NCBI RefSeq assembly: GCF_002706375.1
Contig: NZ_CP017706.1
Location: 1,612,001-1,676,000, forward strand
Length of the DNA: 64,000 bases
DNA from: Lactobacillus amylovorus DSM 20531
GTDB taxonomy: Bacteria; Bacillota; Bacilli; Lactobacillales; Lactobacillaceae
Reading direction: 5' to 3'
The position numbers were made by a program, and so were the translations under genes. Below, one piece after another: positions 49,089 to 57,749 of the stretch. Below the pieces are notes generated by a model. The model saw only the letters and a program-made list of their open reading frames with translations, ran no database searches and had not been told where the DNA came from. How positions within the stretch are numbered: position 1 is the stretch's first letter; each line of letters starts with the position of its first letter.

Positions 49089-50711
49089 TTGATTACAGTA
49101 TCCGACTTAAGTCTTAAATTTGGCGGTCGCACACTTTATGAAGACGTAAATTTAAAATTTACTCCGAGCAACTGCTACGGCGTAATTGGTGCAAATGGTG
49201 CCGGCAAGTCTACTTTTCTTAAATTATTAGAAGGCAAGCTTGAACCGACTACAGGTTCTATCAGTATTGATCCTAACGAAAGAATGTCTAGCTTGAACCA
49301 GGACCACTTTGCCTTCGATGATTTCACCGTTATGGACACCGTAATTCAAGGTCACAAGGAACTTTACCAAGTAATGAAGGATAAGGATGCTCTTTACGCT
49401 AAGCCTGATTTTGGCGATGAAGATGGGGTAAAGGCAGCCGAACTTGAAAGTAAGTTTGCCGAACTTGATGGTTGGAATGCTGAAGCAGATGCTTTAAAAC
49501 TGCTTCAATCTTTAGGTATTCCAGAAGATGAACATCAAACACTCATGAAGGAATTGCCAGAAGCTGAAAAGGTTAAGGTGCTTCTTGCCCAAGCACTTTT
49601 TGGTAACCCTGACATTCTTTTACTCGACGAACCGACTAACGGTCTTGATGTGCATACCGTTGAATGGCTTGAAAACTTCTTAGCCGATTATCCTAACATC
49701 GTAATCGTAGTTTCCCACGACCGTCACTTTTTAAACCAGGTATGTACTGAAATGTGTGACGTCGACCGTGGCAAGATTCAACTTTACGTTGGTAACTACG
49801 ACTTCTGGTATGAATCAAGCAAGTTGGCTAATGAACTGGCAGCTAACCAAAATGCTAAAAAAGAAGAAAAGATCAAGCAACTGCAAGAATTTATTGCTCG
49901 TTTCTCAGCTAATGCTTCTAAGTCTCGTCAAGCTACTTCACGTAAGAAGCAACTTGATAAGATCACTTTAGACGACATTAAGCCATCTTCACGTAAGTAC
50001 CCATTCGTTAAGTTTGAAATGCACCGTGATCTTGGTAATGACTTAGTTAAGGTAGAAAACGTTTCTTACTCAGTTGATGATGAAAAGATTTTAGACAACG
50101 TTTCATTTATCGTGCGTCCTGGTGATAAGGTAGCCTTTTTATCACGTAATGCTTTGGCAACTACAGCCTTGCTTGATATCATTGCTGGCAAGATTAAGCC
50201 AGATTCAGGTACGGTAACTTGGGGTCAAACTACTGCCTTTAACTACATGGCACGCGATTTGAACGCTAACTTCAATAACGATGACTTGACCATCTTGGAT
50301 TGGCTGCGTCAATACGCTACTAAGGAACAAGACGACAATACTTTCTTGCGTGGTTTCTTAGGTAGAATGCTATTTAGCGGGGATGAAATCGAAAAGAAGA
50401 TCAAGGTTTTATCCGGTGGGGAAAAGGTACGTTGCCAATTGTCCCGCATGATGCTTGAACCAGCTAACGTTTTAATCATGGATGATCCAACCAACCACTT
50501 GGATTTGGAATCAATCACCGCTTTAAATGATGCTTTGTTCTCATATCCTGGTTCGATTTTATTCACGTCCCACGACCACGAATTCATTCAGACTATTGCC
50601 AACCATATTATCGAAGTTGGTCCTAAGGGCATTGTTAGTCGCCAAGACACCACTTACGATGAATTCTTGGACAAGGATAGTATTCAAGAACAAGTTGAAA
50701 AAATCTATTAA
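49089..50711 (+). CDS. ABC-F family ATPase (YkpA/YbiT-like)
   Basis: 540 aa, TTG start at 49089 behind GTGAGG. Two ABC domains in one chain with no membrane part: Walker A GANGAGKSTFL near residue 36, Walker B DILLLDEPTNGLD, and in the second half VLSGGEKVRCQLSRM with NVLIMDDPTNHLD. The charged linker between them (KKEEKIKQLQEFIARF) is the ABC-F domain linker. The second Walker A (FLSRNALATTALL near 353) lacks the Gly and Lys, and the first domain has no clear LSGGQ (reads LPEAEKVKVLLAQ). This fits an ATPase with one impaired site. ABC-F proteins act on the ribosome. Confidence 0.9.
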   Translation: MITVSDLSLKFGGRTLYEDVNLKFTPSNCYGVIGANGAGKSTFLKLLEGKLEPTTGSISIDPNERMSSLNQDHFAFDDFTVMDTVIQGHKELYQVMKDKDALYAKPDFGDEDGVKAAELESKFAELDGWNAEADALKLLQSLGIPEDEHQTLMKELPEAEKVKVLLAQALFGNPDILLLDEPTNGLDVHTVEWLENFLADYPNIVIVVSHDRHFLNQVCTEMCDVDRGKIQLYVGNYDFWYESSKLANELAANQNAKKEEKIKQLQEFIARFSANASKSRQATSRKKQLDKITLDDIKPSSRKYPFVKFEMHRDLGNDLVKVENVSYSVDDEKILDNVSFIVRPGDKVAFLSRNALATTALLDIIAGKIKPDSGTVTWGQTTAFNYMARDLNANFNNDDLTILDWLRQYATKEQDDNTFLRGFLGRMLFSGDEIEKKIKVLSGGEKVRCQLSRMMLEPANVLIMDDPTNHLDLESITALNDALFSYPGSILFTSHDHEFIQTIANHIIEVGPKGIVSRQDTTYDEFLDKDSIQEQVEKIY

Positions 50712-50716
50712 TAAGC

Positions 50717-50755
50717 AAGAACTGATTTGCCAATTAGGTGAATCAGTTTTATTTT
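50717..50755 (+). terminator. Weak terminator after the ABC-F gene
   Basis: AACTGATTTGCC / GGTGAATCAGTT stem with one bulge, followed by TTATTTT. Confidence 0.6.
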
Positions 50756-50807
50756 GGGTAAAAATAGCGCATAATAAAAGAAAACTAGTTATGAAAGGGC
50801 TTTTATT

Positions 50808-51728
50808 ATGAAGCAAATAAAGATGGGTTCTACTACTTTGGATATTCCAGCTATGGCACTTGGGATTATGCGAATGGATCAAAAGAGCATTCCAGAAGCT
50901 CAAGTTGCCATTCAAGCCGCTTATGATTCCGACATTAATTTTATCGATTCTGCCGATATTTATGGCGGTGGCAAATCTGAAAAAGTTTTTGGTCAAGCTT
51001 TAAAGCAAATGAACCTGAAACGTGATGATTTGTTCATCCAATCCAAGACCGGTATTGTCCCAGACAAACGTTATGATTTCTCAAAAGACTACATTTTAAA
51101 GGGTGTTGACGGTATTTTAGATAGAATGGGGCTCGACTACTTGGACGCCCTTGTACTCCACAGACCAGATGCTTTGTTTGATCCGGAAGAAGTAGCTGAA
51201 GCCTTTGATCAACTGCAAGCTAGCGGCAAAGTACGTTTCTTTGGTGTTTCTAACTTTGATGCAGCCCAATTTGAATTATTGCAAAGTGCATTGAGCCAGC
51301 GTTTGATGTTCAACCAATTACAATTTGGTTTAAAGCACACTGGCATGATCGACTTTGATATGCACATGAACATGCTTGATGATCCTTCAGTTGATCGTGA
51401 TGGACAATTCTTAGATTATGCGCGTTTGCACCATGTTACCGTTCAAACCTGGTCACCATTCCAATACGGGATGTTTGAAGGTACTTTCATTAACAATGAC
51501 GGCTTCCCTAAACTGAATGCGGAATTGCAAAAGTTAGCTGACAAATACAACGTAGGTAAGAATGCCATTGCAGCAGCCTGGATCTTACGTCACCCTTCGA
51601 ACATGCAAATGCTAGTTGGTTCAATGAATCCAGAACACATTAAAGATTCCGCAAAAGGCAGCGATATTGAGCTTACTAGACAAGAATGGTATGACTTATA
51701 TCTTGCAGCAGGTAACTATTTAGCTTAA
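50808..51728 (+). CDS. Aldo/keto reductase (YdhF-like)
   Basis: 306 aa barrel enzyme. Catalytic D and Y are in NFIDSADIYGGGKSE near residues 44-57, K in FIQSKTGIVPD, and H in LVLHRPDALFDPEEVAEAF near 118. The pattern, with FDQLQASGKVRFFGVSNF, is that of the YdhF subgroup of NADPH-dependent reductases. Only distantly like the reductase at 41221. Substrate unknown. Confidence 0.9.
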   Translation: MKQIKMGSTTLDIPAMALGIMRMDQKSIPEAQVAIQAAYDSDINFIDSADIYGGGKSEKVFGQALKQMNLKRDDLFIQSKTGIVPDKRYDFSKDYILKGVDGILDRMGLDYLDALVLHRPDALFDPEEVAEAFDQLQASGKVRFFGVSNFDAAQFELLQSALSQRLMFNQLQFGLKHTGMIDFDMHMNMLDDPSVDRDGQFLDYARLHHVTVQTWSPFQYGMFEGTFINNDGFPKLNAELQKLADKYNVGKNAIAAAWILRHPSNMQMLVGSMNPEHIKDSAKGSDIELTRQEWYDLYLAAGNYLA

Positions 51729-51778
51729 AAAATTAGTTATAGTACGGCTGTAGATAGAGGAAGGAGGGGAGACTTATC

Positions 51779-52552
51779 ATGCAAAAACAAGATATGATCT
51801 ATGAAGATTTTATGGAAGATCGTACAATTAAAATGTTCAAGGATGACGAATTGAACTATTCTGTTTATGTTCAGGTTTTTACTACTGATAACTTGCCGTT
51901 TTCACCAATTACCGGTGATAAAAAACATATCTTTTTTGACTATGACCAAGCAGCCACAGATGGCGTTGCAATTAGTGATGTGTGCGGCAACAAGTTCAAT
52001 CAAGTTACACAAAAATATGAAGTTACGGACCACACCTATGTTGTTGGAAAAGTAGTTAAGCAAAGTCTTCCTGAAGATAAAGCACTCTTATTGATGAAGA
52101 AGGCCGCTCATAATATTATTGCGGAACTAAATAAACCGGTTCTCATGTCTAAGATGAAGCACCGGCCGCATATTATGAATGATGTTGAGCGTTGCACTCA
52201 GCTATTAACCGATGAAAGCGTAGATCTGGGCACTTTAAGCAAAGAAACCGGCATTGCCGAGGATACTTTGCTTAGCTACCGTGATCAGCCTGATTTGCTT
52301 AAGAATGCTTATCATATTGAGCTTAAGAAATTAGTAGCTAAGTACTTTGAGGTCTTCTTTAATCGTAATGAAATTGAACGTTTTCGTTTCATGTTGATCG
52401 ATATTGTTGGGGCTTACTTGAAAGAGAATAAGGATAATCCAGCTGTTTATGATCCAGCATATGAACTATATATGATGTGCCAAGTAGGAGATTGGCATGG
52501 CCTGGCCAAGATGGAAGAAACTTGGCGTGCAATGTATGCGGCACATGAATAG
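51779..52552 (+). CDS. Unknown protein, 257 aa
   Basis: No family recognised. Soluble and acidic, no signal peptide or membrane helix. The N-terminal 110 residues have a beta-rich look (IKMFKDDELNYSVYVQVFTT; KKHIFFDYDQAATDGVAISD). From residue about 125 helices dominate, with CTQLLTDESVDLGTLSKETG followed by IAEDTLLSYRD resembling a helix-turn-helix of a small regulator. A C-terminal acidic helix (YELYMMCQVGDWHGLAKMEE) follows. The GGAGGGGAG ribosome site is strong, so it is likely well translated. It may be a DNA-binding or lactobacillus-specific regulatory protein; this is weak inference. Confidence 0.6.
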   Translation: MQKQDMIYEDFMEDRTIKMFKDDELNYSVYVQVFTTDNLPFSPITGDKKHIFFDYDQAATDGVAISDVCGNKFNQVTQKYEVTDHTYVVGKVVKQSLPEDKALLLMKKAAHNIIAELNKPVLMSKMKHRPHIMNDVERCTQLLTDESVDLGTLSKETGIAEDTLLSYRDQPDLLKNAYHIELKKLVAKYFEVFFNRNEIERFRFMLIDIVGAYLKENKDNPAVYDPAYELYMMCQVGDWHGLAKMEETWRAMYAAHE

Positions 52553-52614
52553 ACCAAGTTGCTATTTTCGAGTGGCCTAGGTTAAACTATTTACTGGGAA
52601 ATAATGATTTGTAT

Positions 52615-52657
52615 AAAAAAGCATAGAGCTAACGAATTGCTAGTTCTATGCTTTTTA
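52615..52657. terminator. Bidirectional terminator between the unknown gene and the binding lipoprotein
   Basis: AAAAAGCATAGA and TCTATGCTTTTT form a long stem with inner GCTA/TAGT pairing. Confidence 0.82.
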
Positions 52658-53473
52658 ATATTGCTCAATTTCTTTGATGTTGAAGCCAGGAATATTGCTG
52701 AACCATTTCTTAGCAAGACGGGTGTAAGTACCGTCCTTTTTTAATTCATCTAAAGCAGTATTGATGTGCTTCATCATTGCCGTTTGTCCTTTGTTGACAG
52801 CAATACCATATGGCTGGTTGGTGAAGGTGCCACCAGTTAGCTTGTAGCCAGGGTTATCGTGCAAGATGCCGGCTAAAATACCATTATCTGTAACTAAAGC
52901 ATCCCCTTGGTCTGCCTTTAATGCGGCAAAGGCCTGACCATAATCGTCAAACTGCAAGATCTCTGCTTTCGGTGCAAATTTATGCACGGCATCAGCGGCT
53001 GTCGTTCCTTTAACGATGAGTACGCGTTTATTATTTAAGTCTTTGACGTTCTTTATTTTACTGTTTTTAGCAACCATAATTGATTGGCCAGCAGGAAAGT
53101 AGGGGTTGCTAAAGTCGACCTGCTTTTTACGTTCCGGCGTGATTGTCATAGCGGCAATGACTGCATCGATATTTTTATTTTTTAATAATTGAATCTTAGT
53201 GTTTGCGGTCGTTGTGACAAAGTTGGCCTTGGCATTTTTACCAAGCATCTTATGCGTTAAAGCTTCGGCTAAGTCGATTTCAAAACCACGAATTTTACTG
53301 TCTTTGACGCTCATTGAGCCAAACAGTGGCGTATCTGCTTTGACGCCCCAATTGATGGTCTTAGTTTGTCTAACCGTTTGATAAACACTCTCATTTTTCT
53401 TTTGGCCACATGCAGATAGTGTGATAGTAATTAAAGCAATTAAAAAAGTTAAGTAGAATTTTTTTCTATTCAT
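52655..53473 (-). CDS. Orphan amino-acid-binding lipoprotein (SBP family 3)
   Basis: 272 aa. Signal peptide with lipobox TLSACG (lipidated Cys about 22). Family 3 features: GVKADTPLFGSMSVKDSKIRG then FEIDLAEAL, IAAMTITPERKKQVDFSNPY near residue 115, DLNNKRVLIVKGTTAAD, and DELKKDGTYTRLAKKW near the end. It should bind a polar amino acid (glutamine/glutamate/aspartate type) outside the cell. No permease or ATPase gene is adjacent, so it either uses a transporter encoded elsewhere or has a sensing role. Confidence 0.9.
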   Translation of the reverse strand: MNRKKFYLTFLIALITITLSACGQKKNESVYQTVRQTKTINWGVKADTPLFGSMSVKDSKIRGFEIDLAEALTHKMLGKNAKANFVTTTANTKIQLLKNKNIDAVIAAMTITPERKKQVDFSNPYFPAGQSIMVAKNSKIKNVKDLNNKRVLIVKGTTAADAVHKFAPKAEILQFDDYGQAFAALKADQGDALVTDNGILAGILHDNPGYKLTGGTFTNQPYGIAVNKGQTAMMKHINTALDELKKDGTYTRLAKKWFSNIPGFNIKEIEQY

Positions 53474-53590
53474 ATACCTCCACCTTGTCTGGATATTGAT
53501 TTTTTAATTATAGCAGACGGTTCTTTTTTTAAGGAAAGATATTTTCATTTTAAATTATTTCTTAAAATTTATTTGAAAATAGTCCACACG

Positions 53591-53612
53591 TGTACTAATA
53601 TATTTTAGTACA
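53591..53612. promoter_or_regulatory. Putative MarR operator
   Basis: TGTACTAA-TATATT-TTAGTACA, a perfect 8-bp inverted repeat with six-base spacer, 28 bases before the MarR start. Long palindromes of this kind directly upstream of marR are usual autoregulatory sites. Confidence 0.65.
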
Positions 53613-53640
53613 TGCAGAGACTAAATATAGAGGTGAGAAA

Positions 53641-54081
53641 ATGGATATTAGCGATACAGCGAAGTTAAATTTAGCAATTGTTCATGGCAGTCATGGCTAT
53701 GACTATTGGGATCAAACCCATGGAATGACTAGTTACTTAAGTATGATTTTATATGAGTTAACCATTCGTAAGAAGTTAACTCAAAAGCAACTAGTTGATT
53801 TAACGGATTTGCCCAAACAGTCAATCAACAAGGGGATCAAGCAGTTAATTGAATCGGGCTATTTATCGATGACAGTTGACCCACAAGACAAGCGAGTCCG
53901 CTTTTGTGAATTAACACCAACCGGTGAAAAATTTGCTCATGAAAAATTGCATTCTTTATTTGAGATTGAAGATAAAACAGCTAAAAAATTAGGCAAAGAA
54001 AAAATGAAGCAACTCACTGCTTTAAATGAAGAATGGAGTAATACTTTTTGGCATTTCTTAACTGAAGAAAGGAGTAATTAA
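53641..54081 (+). CDS. MarR-family regulator
   Basis: 146 aa. Winged helix near residues 48-105: LTQKQLVDLTDLPKQSINKG (recognition helix) and the wing YLSMTVDPQDKRVRFCELTP with the conserved DxRxR-type DKRVR. Probably represses itself and the two ABC genes behind it, derepressed by a compound they export. The stop overlaps the next start (TAATG). Related to the regulators next to LmrCD-type pumps. Confidence 0.92.
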   Translation: MDISDTAKLNLAIVHGSHGYDYWDQTHGMTSYLSMILYELTIRKKLTQKQLVDLTDLPKQSINKGIKQLIESGYLSMTVDPQDKRVRFCELTPTGEKFAHEKLHSLFEIEDKTAKKLGKEKMKQLTALNEEWSNTFWHFLTEERSN

Positions 54082-55811
54082 TGCAGACTTTTAAAATCTT
54101 AATGCCGTACTTTAAACGCTATAAAAAAGATGTTTTTGCGGCTTTTGTAGCGATTATCGTATCGGCGTTTGCGACACTTTATCAACCACGTTTACTTGAA
54201 AATATTCAACGTGCAATCATGGCTGATCAAAGACAATCAGTCATTCGCTATGGGATTATCTTAATCGTTTTAGGAATTGTGGCAATTATTTCAGGTATTT
54301 TCAACGTTTACTACGCTGCCCGTATCGCACAGGGTGTAACGAGTGACTTGCGTGAAGATACATATGCTAAGATTCAAAGCTTTTCTTTTGGTAATATCGA
54401 AAAGTTCTCAGCAGGGTCACTTACTACACGACTCATCAACGACATGAACCAGATCATGAACATGATTATGCAGCTTTTTATGCAGCTGCTTAGAATGCCG
54501 ATTTTAATCGTCGGTTCCTTCATTTTCTGTATTGTCATCATTCCACGTTACTGGTGGGCAACAGTTGTGATGGTCGTCTTGATCATGGTTTTTGGTACTT
54601 ACGTATTACGCCAAATGAATAGCTTGTTTGAAAAGTTCCAAAAGACCATGGATAAAATTTCTGGTCAAGCACAAGAAACTTTACAAGGTGTACGTGTAGT
54701 TAAGTCCTTTAACCAAGGTCCACAAGAAATTAAGAAGTTTGATCAGACCTCAGATAAGTTGAATGACTACAACATCGTAATTGGTTACTGGTTCTCTGCC
54801 ATTATGCCAGCCTTCCAATTGATTGCTTACCTGGTAATGACTTTGGTTGTTTACTTAATTGGCCGCAGCATTACACAGCACCCAACCGATGTCGCCGTAG
54901 TTAGTCCTTTTGTTAACTATATTTTGACACTTCTTTGGACCATCATGATCGCCGGAATGACCATGATGCAATTTGCCAGAGGTAACATTTCTCTTGGCCG
55001 TATTAAAGAAGTGCTTGATACCGAACCAGACGTTAAGTTCGTTACTGAAGGTTCAACTCAACCTTTGAAGGGTAGCGTCGAATTTGATCACGTTTCCTTC
55101 ACTTATCCTGATGGTGATGATGAAACCTTGAAGGATATTTCTTTCAAAATTAAGCCTGGTGAAATGGTGGGTATCGTTGGTGCGACCGGTTCAGGTAAGT
55201 CTACTTTGGCCCAATTGATCGCCCGACTTTACGATCCAACCAAGGGTGAAATCAAAATCGGTGGCGAAAACGTTAAAGATGTAACTGAAGACGCTTTGCG
55301 TAGCACCGTTTCATTCGTTTTGCAGCGTGCCGTTTTATTCTCAGGAACGATCGCTTCCAACTTGCGTCAAGGTAAATTACATGCACATTTACATGAATTG
55401 CAACGTGCTGCCAACATGGCGCAAGCTTCAGAATTTATTGAACGCTATAACGACTCATATGATCACGAAGTTGAAGAACGTTCTGCCAACTTCTCTGGTG
55501 GTCAAAAGCAAAGATTATCAATTGCTCGTGGTTTGATTGCTAAATCACCAATTTTGATTTTGGACGATTCAACTTCAGCCCTTGATGCCGAATCCGAAAA
55601 GAAGGTTCAACAAGCCTTAGAACATGACTTGCCAGATACAACTACCTTCATCATTGCGGAAAAGATCGTCTCAGTAGTTCATGCAGATACTATTTTAGTT
55701 TTGGATGATGGTAAGTTGGTTGCTCAAGGGACTCACGAAGAATTGCTTAAGACTTCACCTGTTTACCAAGAAATCTTCAAGACACAAAAAGGCAAGAAAG
55801 GGGTGGAATAA
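54081..55811 (+). CDS. Heterodimeric ABC exporter, half with degenerate catalytic site (LmrC-like)
   Basis: 576 aa: six membrane helices (residues 15-310) fused to an ATPase domain. Walker A GATGSGKSTLAQL near 368; signature FSGGQKQRLSIARG intact; Walker B LILDDSTSALD near 491 has Asp in place of the catalytic Glu, and the switch reads FIIAEKIVS with Glu in place of His. These changes mark the non-hydrolysing site of asymmetric exporters such as LmrC/BmrC. It must pair with the next gene. Substrate probably drugs, bile or antimicrobial peptides (inference). Confidence 0.92.
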   Translation: MQTFKILMPYFKRYKKDVFAAFVAIIVSAFATLYQPRLLENIQRAIMADQRQSVIRYGIILIVLGIVAIISGIFNVYYAARIAQGVTSDLREDTYAKIQSFSFGNIEKFSAGSLTTRLINDMNQIMNMIMQLFMQLLRMPILIVGSFIFCIVIIPRYWWATVVMVVLIMVFGTYVLRQMNSLFEKFQKTMDKISGQAQETLQGVRVVKSFNQGPQEIKKFDQTSDKLNDYNIVIGYWFSAIMPAFQLIAYLVMTLVVYLIGRSITQHPTDVAVVSPFVNYILTLLWTIMIAGMTMMQFARGNISLGRIKEVLDTEPDVKFVTEGSTQPLKGSVEFDHVSFTYPDGDDETLKDISFKIKPGEMVGIVGATGSGKSTLAQLIARLYDPTKGEIKIGGENVKDVTEDALRSTVSFVLQRAVLFSGTIASNLRQGKLHAHLHELQRAANMAQASEFIERYNDSYDHEVEERSANFSGGQKQRLSIARGLIAKSPILILDDSTSALDAESEKKVQQALEHDLPDTTTFIIAEKIVSVVHADTILVLDDGKLVAQGTHEELLKTSPVYQEIFKTQKGKKGVE

Positions 55812-57580
55812 TGGGAGACACAAGAAAAGCAATCAAGTACTTTGTTAAATATTTAAAGCCCTACTGGAAAGGTATCACCATCGTTGTTGTTCTTTCCCTA
55901 GTTTCAAGTGGTGCACAAGTTATCGCGCCAACTTTCTTGGGTAGAGCCGTAACTGATTTGACCACATACTTATCCGATTTAAGAAAAGGTACTGCTAGTT
56001 TAAATACTTTCTATGGTGCATTATGGTCAATGCTGGCCTTTTACGTATTGAGTCAAGTTGCCATCTTTATTGCTTGGATGGTCATGTCCAAATTTAACGC
56101 GGACTCAACCAATGATATGCGTGAAAATCTTTTCGCTAAGTTCCAAAGAATGCTCGTGCGTTACTTTGATACGCACCAGGACGGTAAGCTGCTTTCACTC
56201 TTTACTTCTGACCTGGACAACATTTTCAACGCGATGAACAACGCGATTTTTGAAATTATTTCCCAGGGAATCATGTTCATTGGAACAATTGTGGTTATGT
56301 TTATGGTTAACGCTCAACTTGCTTGGACGACGATTGCGACCACGCCATTAATCTTGATCGTCAGTGTTTTAATTATGAAAAAAGCTCGTGTATATCTTGA
56401 TAAACAACAAGATGAAATCGGGGACTTGAATGGTTACATCACTGAACAAATCAACGGTGAAAAGGTAATTATCACCAACAATTTGCGTAAAGAATCAATC
56501 GGCGGTTTTAAGACCTACAACAATCGCGTAAGAAACGCTATGTTCAAGGGACAATTCTACTCAGGTATCTTGTTCCCATTAATGAACGGTTTGAACTTGC
56601 TTAACTTGGCGATCGTTATTGCCATGGGTGCCTGGATGATTATTTCAGGACAAGTTACGCAAGCAATCGGTCTTGGTTTAATCGTAACTTTCGTTGAATA
56701 CTCACAAACTTACTTCCAACCTTTAACGCAAATTACTTCAATCTACTCTATGATCCAACTTGCCTTAACTGGTGCTAGAAGACTTGCGACAGTTGAAGAA
56801 CAAAAAGATGAAGATGATGTGCCAAATGGTAAGCAAATTCACGGCTTAAAGAATGGCGTTAAGCTTGAAGATGTTCACTTTGGCTATGACAAGAATAAGG
56901 AAATCTTGCACGGTGTGAACATTTCCGTAGATAAGGGTCAGTCTGTAGCCCTAGTTGGACCAACCGGTTCGGGTAAAACTACTATCATGAACTTGCTTAA
57001 CCGTTTCTACGATGTCAATTCCGGTAAGGTAACGTTCGATGGTACGGACGTGCGTGATATTCAATTGAAGTCGCTGCGTGATAACGTTGGGATCGTGCTC
57101 CAGGATTCTGTTTTATTCAGCGGTACGATTGCCGACAATATCTGTTACGGTAAGCCGGATGCTTCAATGGATGAAGTAATTTCTGCAGCTAAGCAGGCTA
57201 ATATCCACGACTTTATCGAGAGCTTGCCTGACGGCTATAAAACTGAAGTAAACGACAGCAGTTCAGTCTTTTCAACTGGTCAAAAGCAGCTAGTTTCAAT
57301 TGCGAGAACGATTTTGACTGATCCAGACTTCTTGATCTTGGATGAAGCTACTTCAAACGTTGATACTGTGACTGAAGAAAAGATTCAAAAGGCGATGGAT
57401 GCTGTGATTGCAGGGAGAACTAGTTTCGTGATTGCGCACCGTTTGAAGACAATTTTGAATTCCAACAAGATTGTCGTCTTAAAAGACGGTAACGTCATCG
57501 AAGAGGGCAGTCACGAACAGCTTTTGAAAGAAAAAGGATTTTACTATAAACTTTATACTGACCAGACATCATTTAGTTAA
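55811..57580 (+). CDS. Heterodimeric ABC exporter, catalytic half (LmrD-like)
   Basis: 589 aa with the same layout. Walker A GPTGSGKTTIMNL near 384, canonical Walker B FLILDEATSNVD and switch FVIAHRLKTIL, but an altered signature FSTGQKQLVSIART (T for the second G). The altered signature faces the partner's degenerate Walker A/B, so one composite site is fully active and one is not, as in LmrCD and TM287/288. Overlaps the previous stop by one base (TAATG). Confidence 0.92.
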   Translation: MGDTRKAIKYFVKYLKPYWKGITIVVVLSLVSSGAQVIAPTFLGRAVTDLTTYLSDLRKGTASLNTFYGALWSMLAFYVLSQVAIFIAWMVMSKFNADSTNDMRENLFAKFQRMLVRYFDTHQDGKLLSLFTSDLDNIFNAMNNAIFEIISQGIMFIGTIVVMFMVNAQLAWTTIATTPLILIVSVLIMKKARVYLDKQQDEIGDLNGYITEQINGEKVIITNNLRKESIGGFKTYNNRVRNAMFKGQFYSGILFPLMNGLNLLNLAIVIAMGAWMIISGQVTQAIGLGLIVTFVEYSQTYFQPLTQITSIYSMIQLALTGARRLATVEEQKDEDDVPNGKQIHGLKNGVKLEDVHFGYDKNKEILHGVNISVDKGQSVALVGPTGSGKTTIMNLLNRFYDVNSGKVTFDGTDVRDIQLKSLRDNVGIVLQDSVLFSGTIADNICYGKPDASMDEVISAAKQANIHDFIESLPDGYKTEVNDSSSVFSTGQKQLVSIARTILTDPDFLILDEATSNVDTVTEEKIQKAMDAVIAGRTSFVIAHRLKTILNSNKIVVLKDGNVIEEGSHEQLLKEKGFYYKLYTDQTSFS

Positions 57581-57609
57581 AGTGGTATACTGAGACTAAT
57601 TGAATAGTT

Positions 57610-57690
57610 AGTCACTAGGGGTGCTTGAATAAGCTGAGAAATACCCTTTGAACTTGAACAAGGTAATGCTTGCGATAAGGAAAGTGTAAA
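57610..57690 (+). ncRNA. TPP riboswitch (THI box)
   Basis: Hallmark segments CACTAGGGGTGC, GCTGAGAAATACCC and TTTGAAC, then GATAAGGAAAGTG, in the right order and spacing. Binding of thiamine pyrophosphate should switch off the transporter gene behind it. Confidence 0.93.
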
Positions 57691-57708
57691 TTAAAATAGA
57701 TTATTAAT

Positions 57709-57747
57709 GTACTCCTACTGGCTAGAATAGTTAGTTAGGAGTATTTT
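57709..57747 (+). terminator. TPP-controlled terminator / RBS-masking hairpin
   Basis: TACTCCTA pairs with TTAGGAGTA, followed by six T that end just before the ATG. The 3' strand contains AGGAG, the ribosome site of the next gene, so the hairpin could act on termination, on translation, or on both. Confidence 0.75.
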
Positions 57748-57749
57748 TT

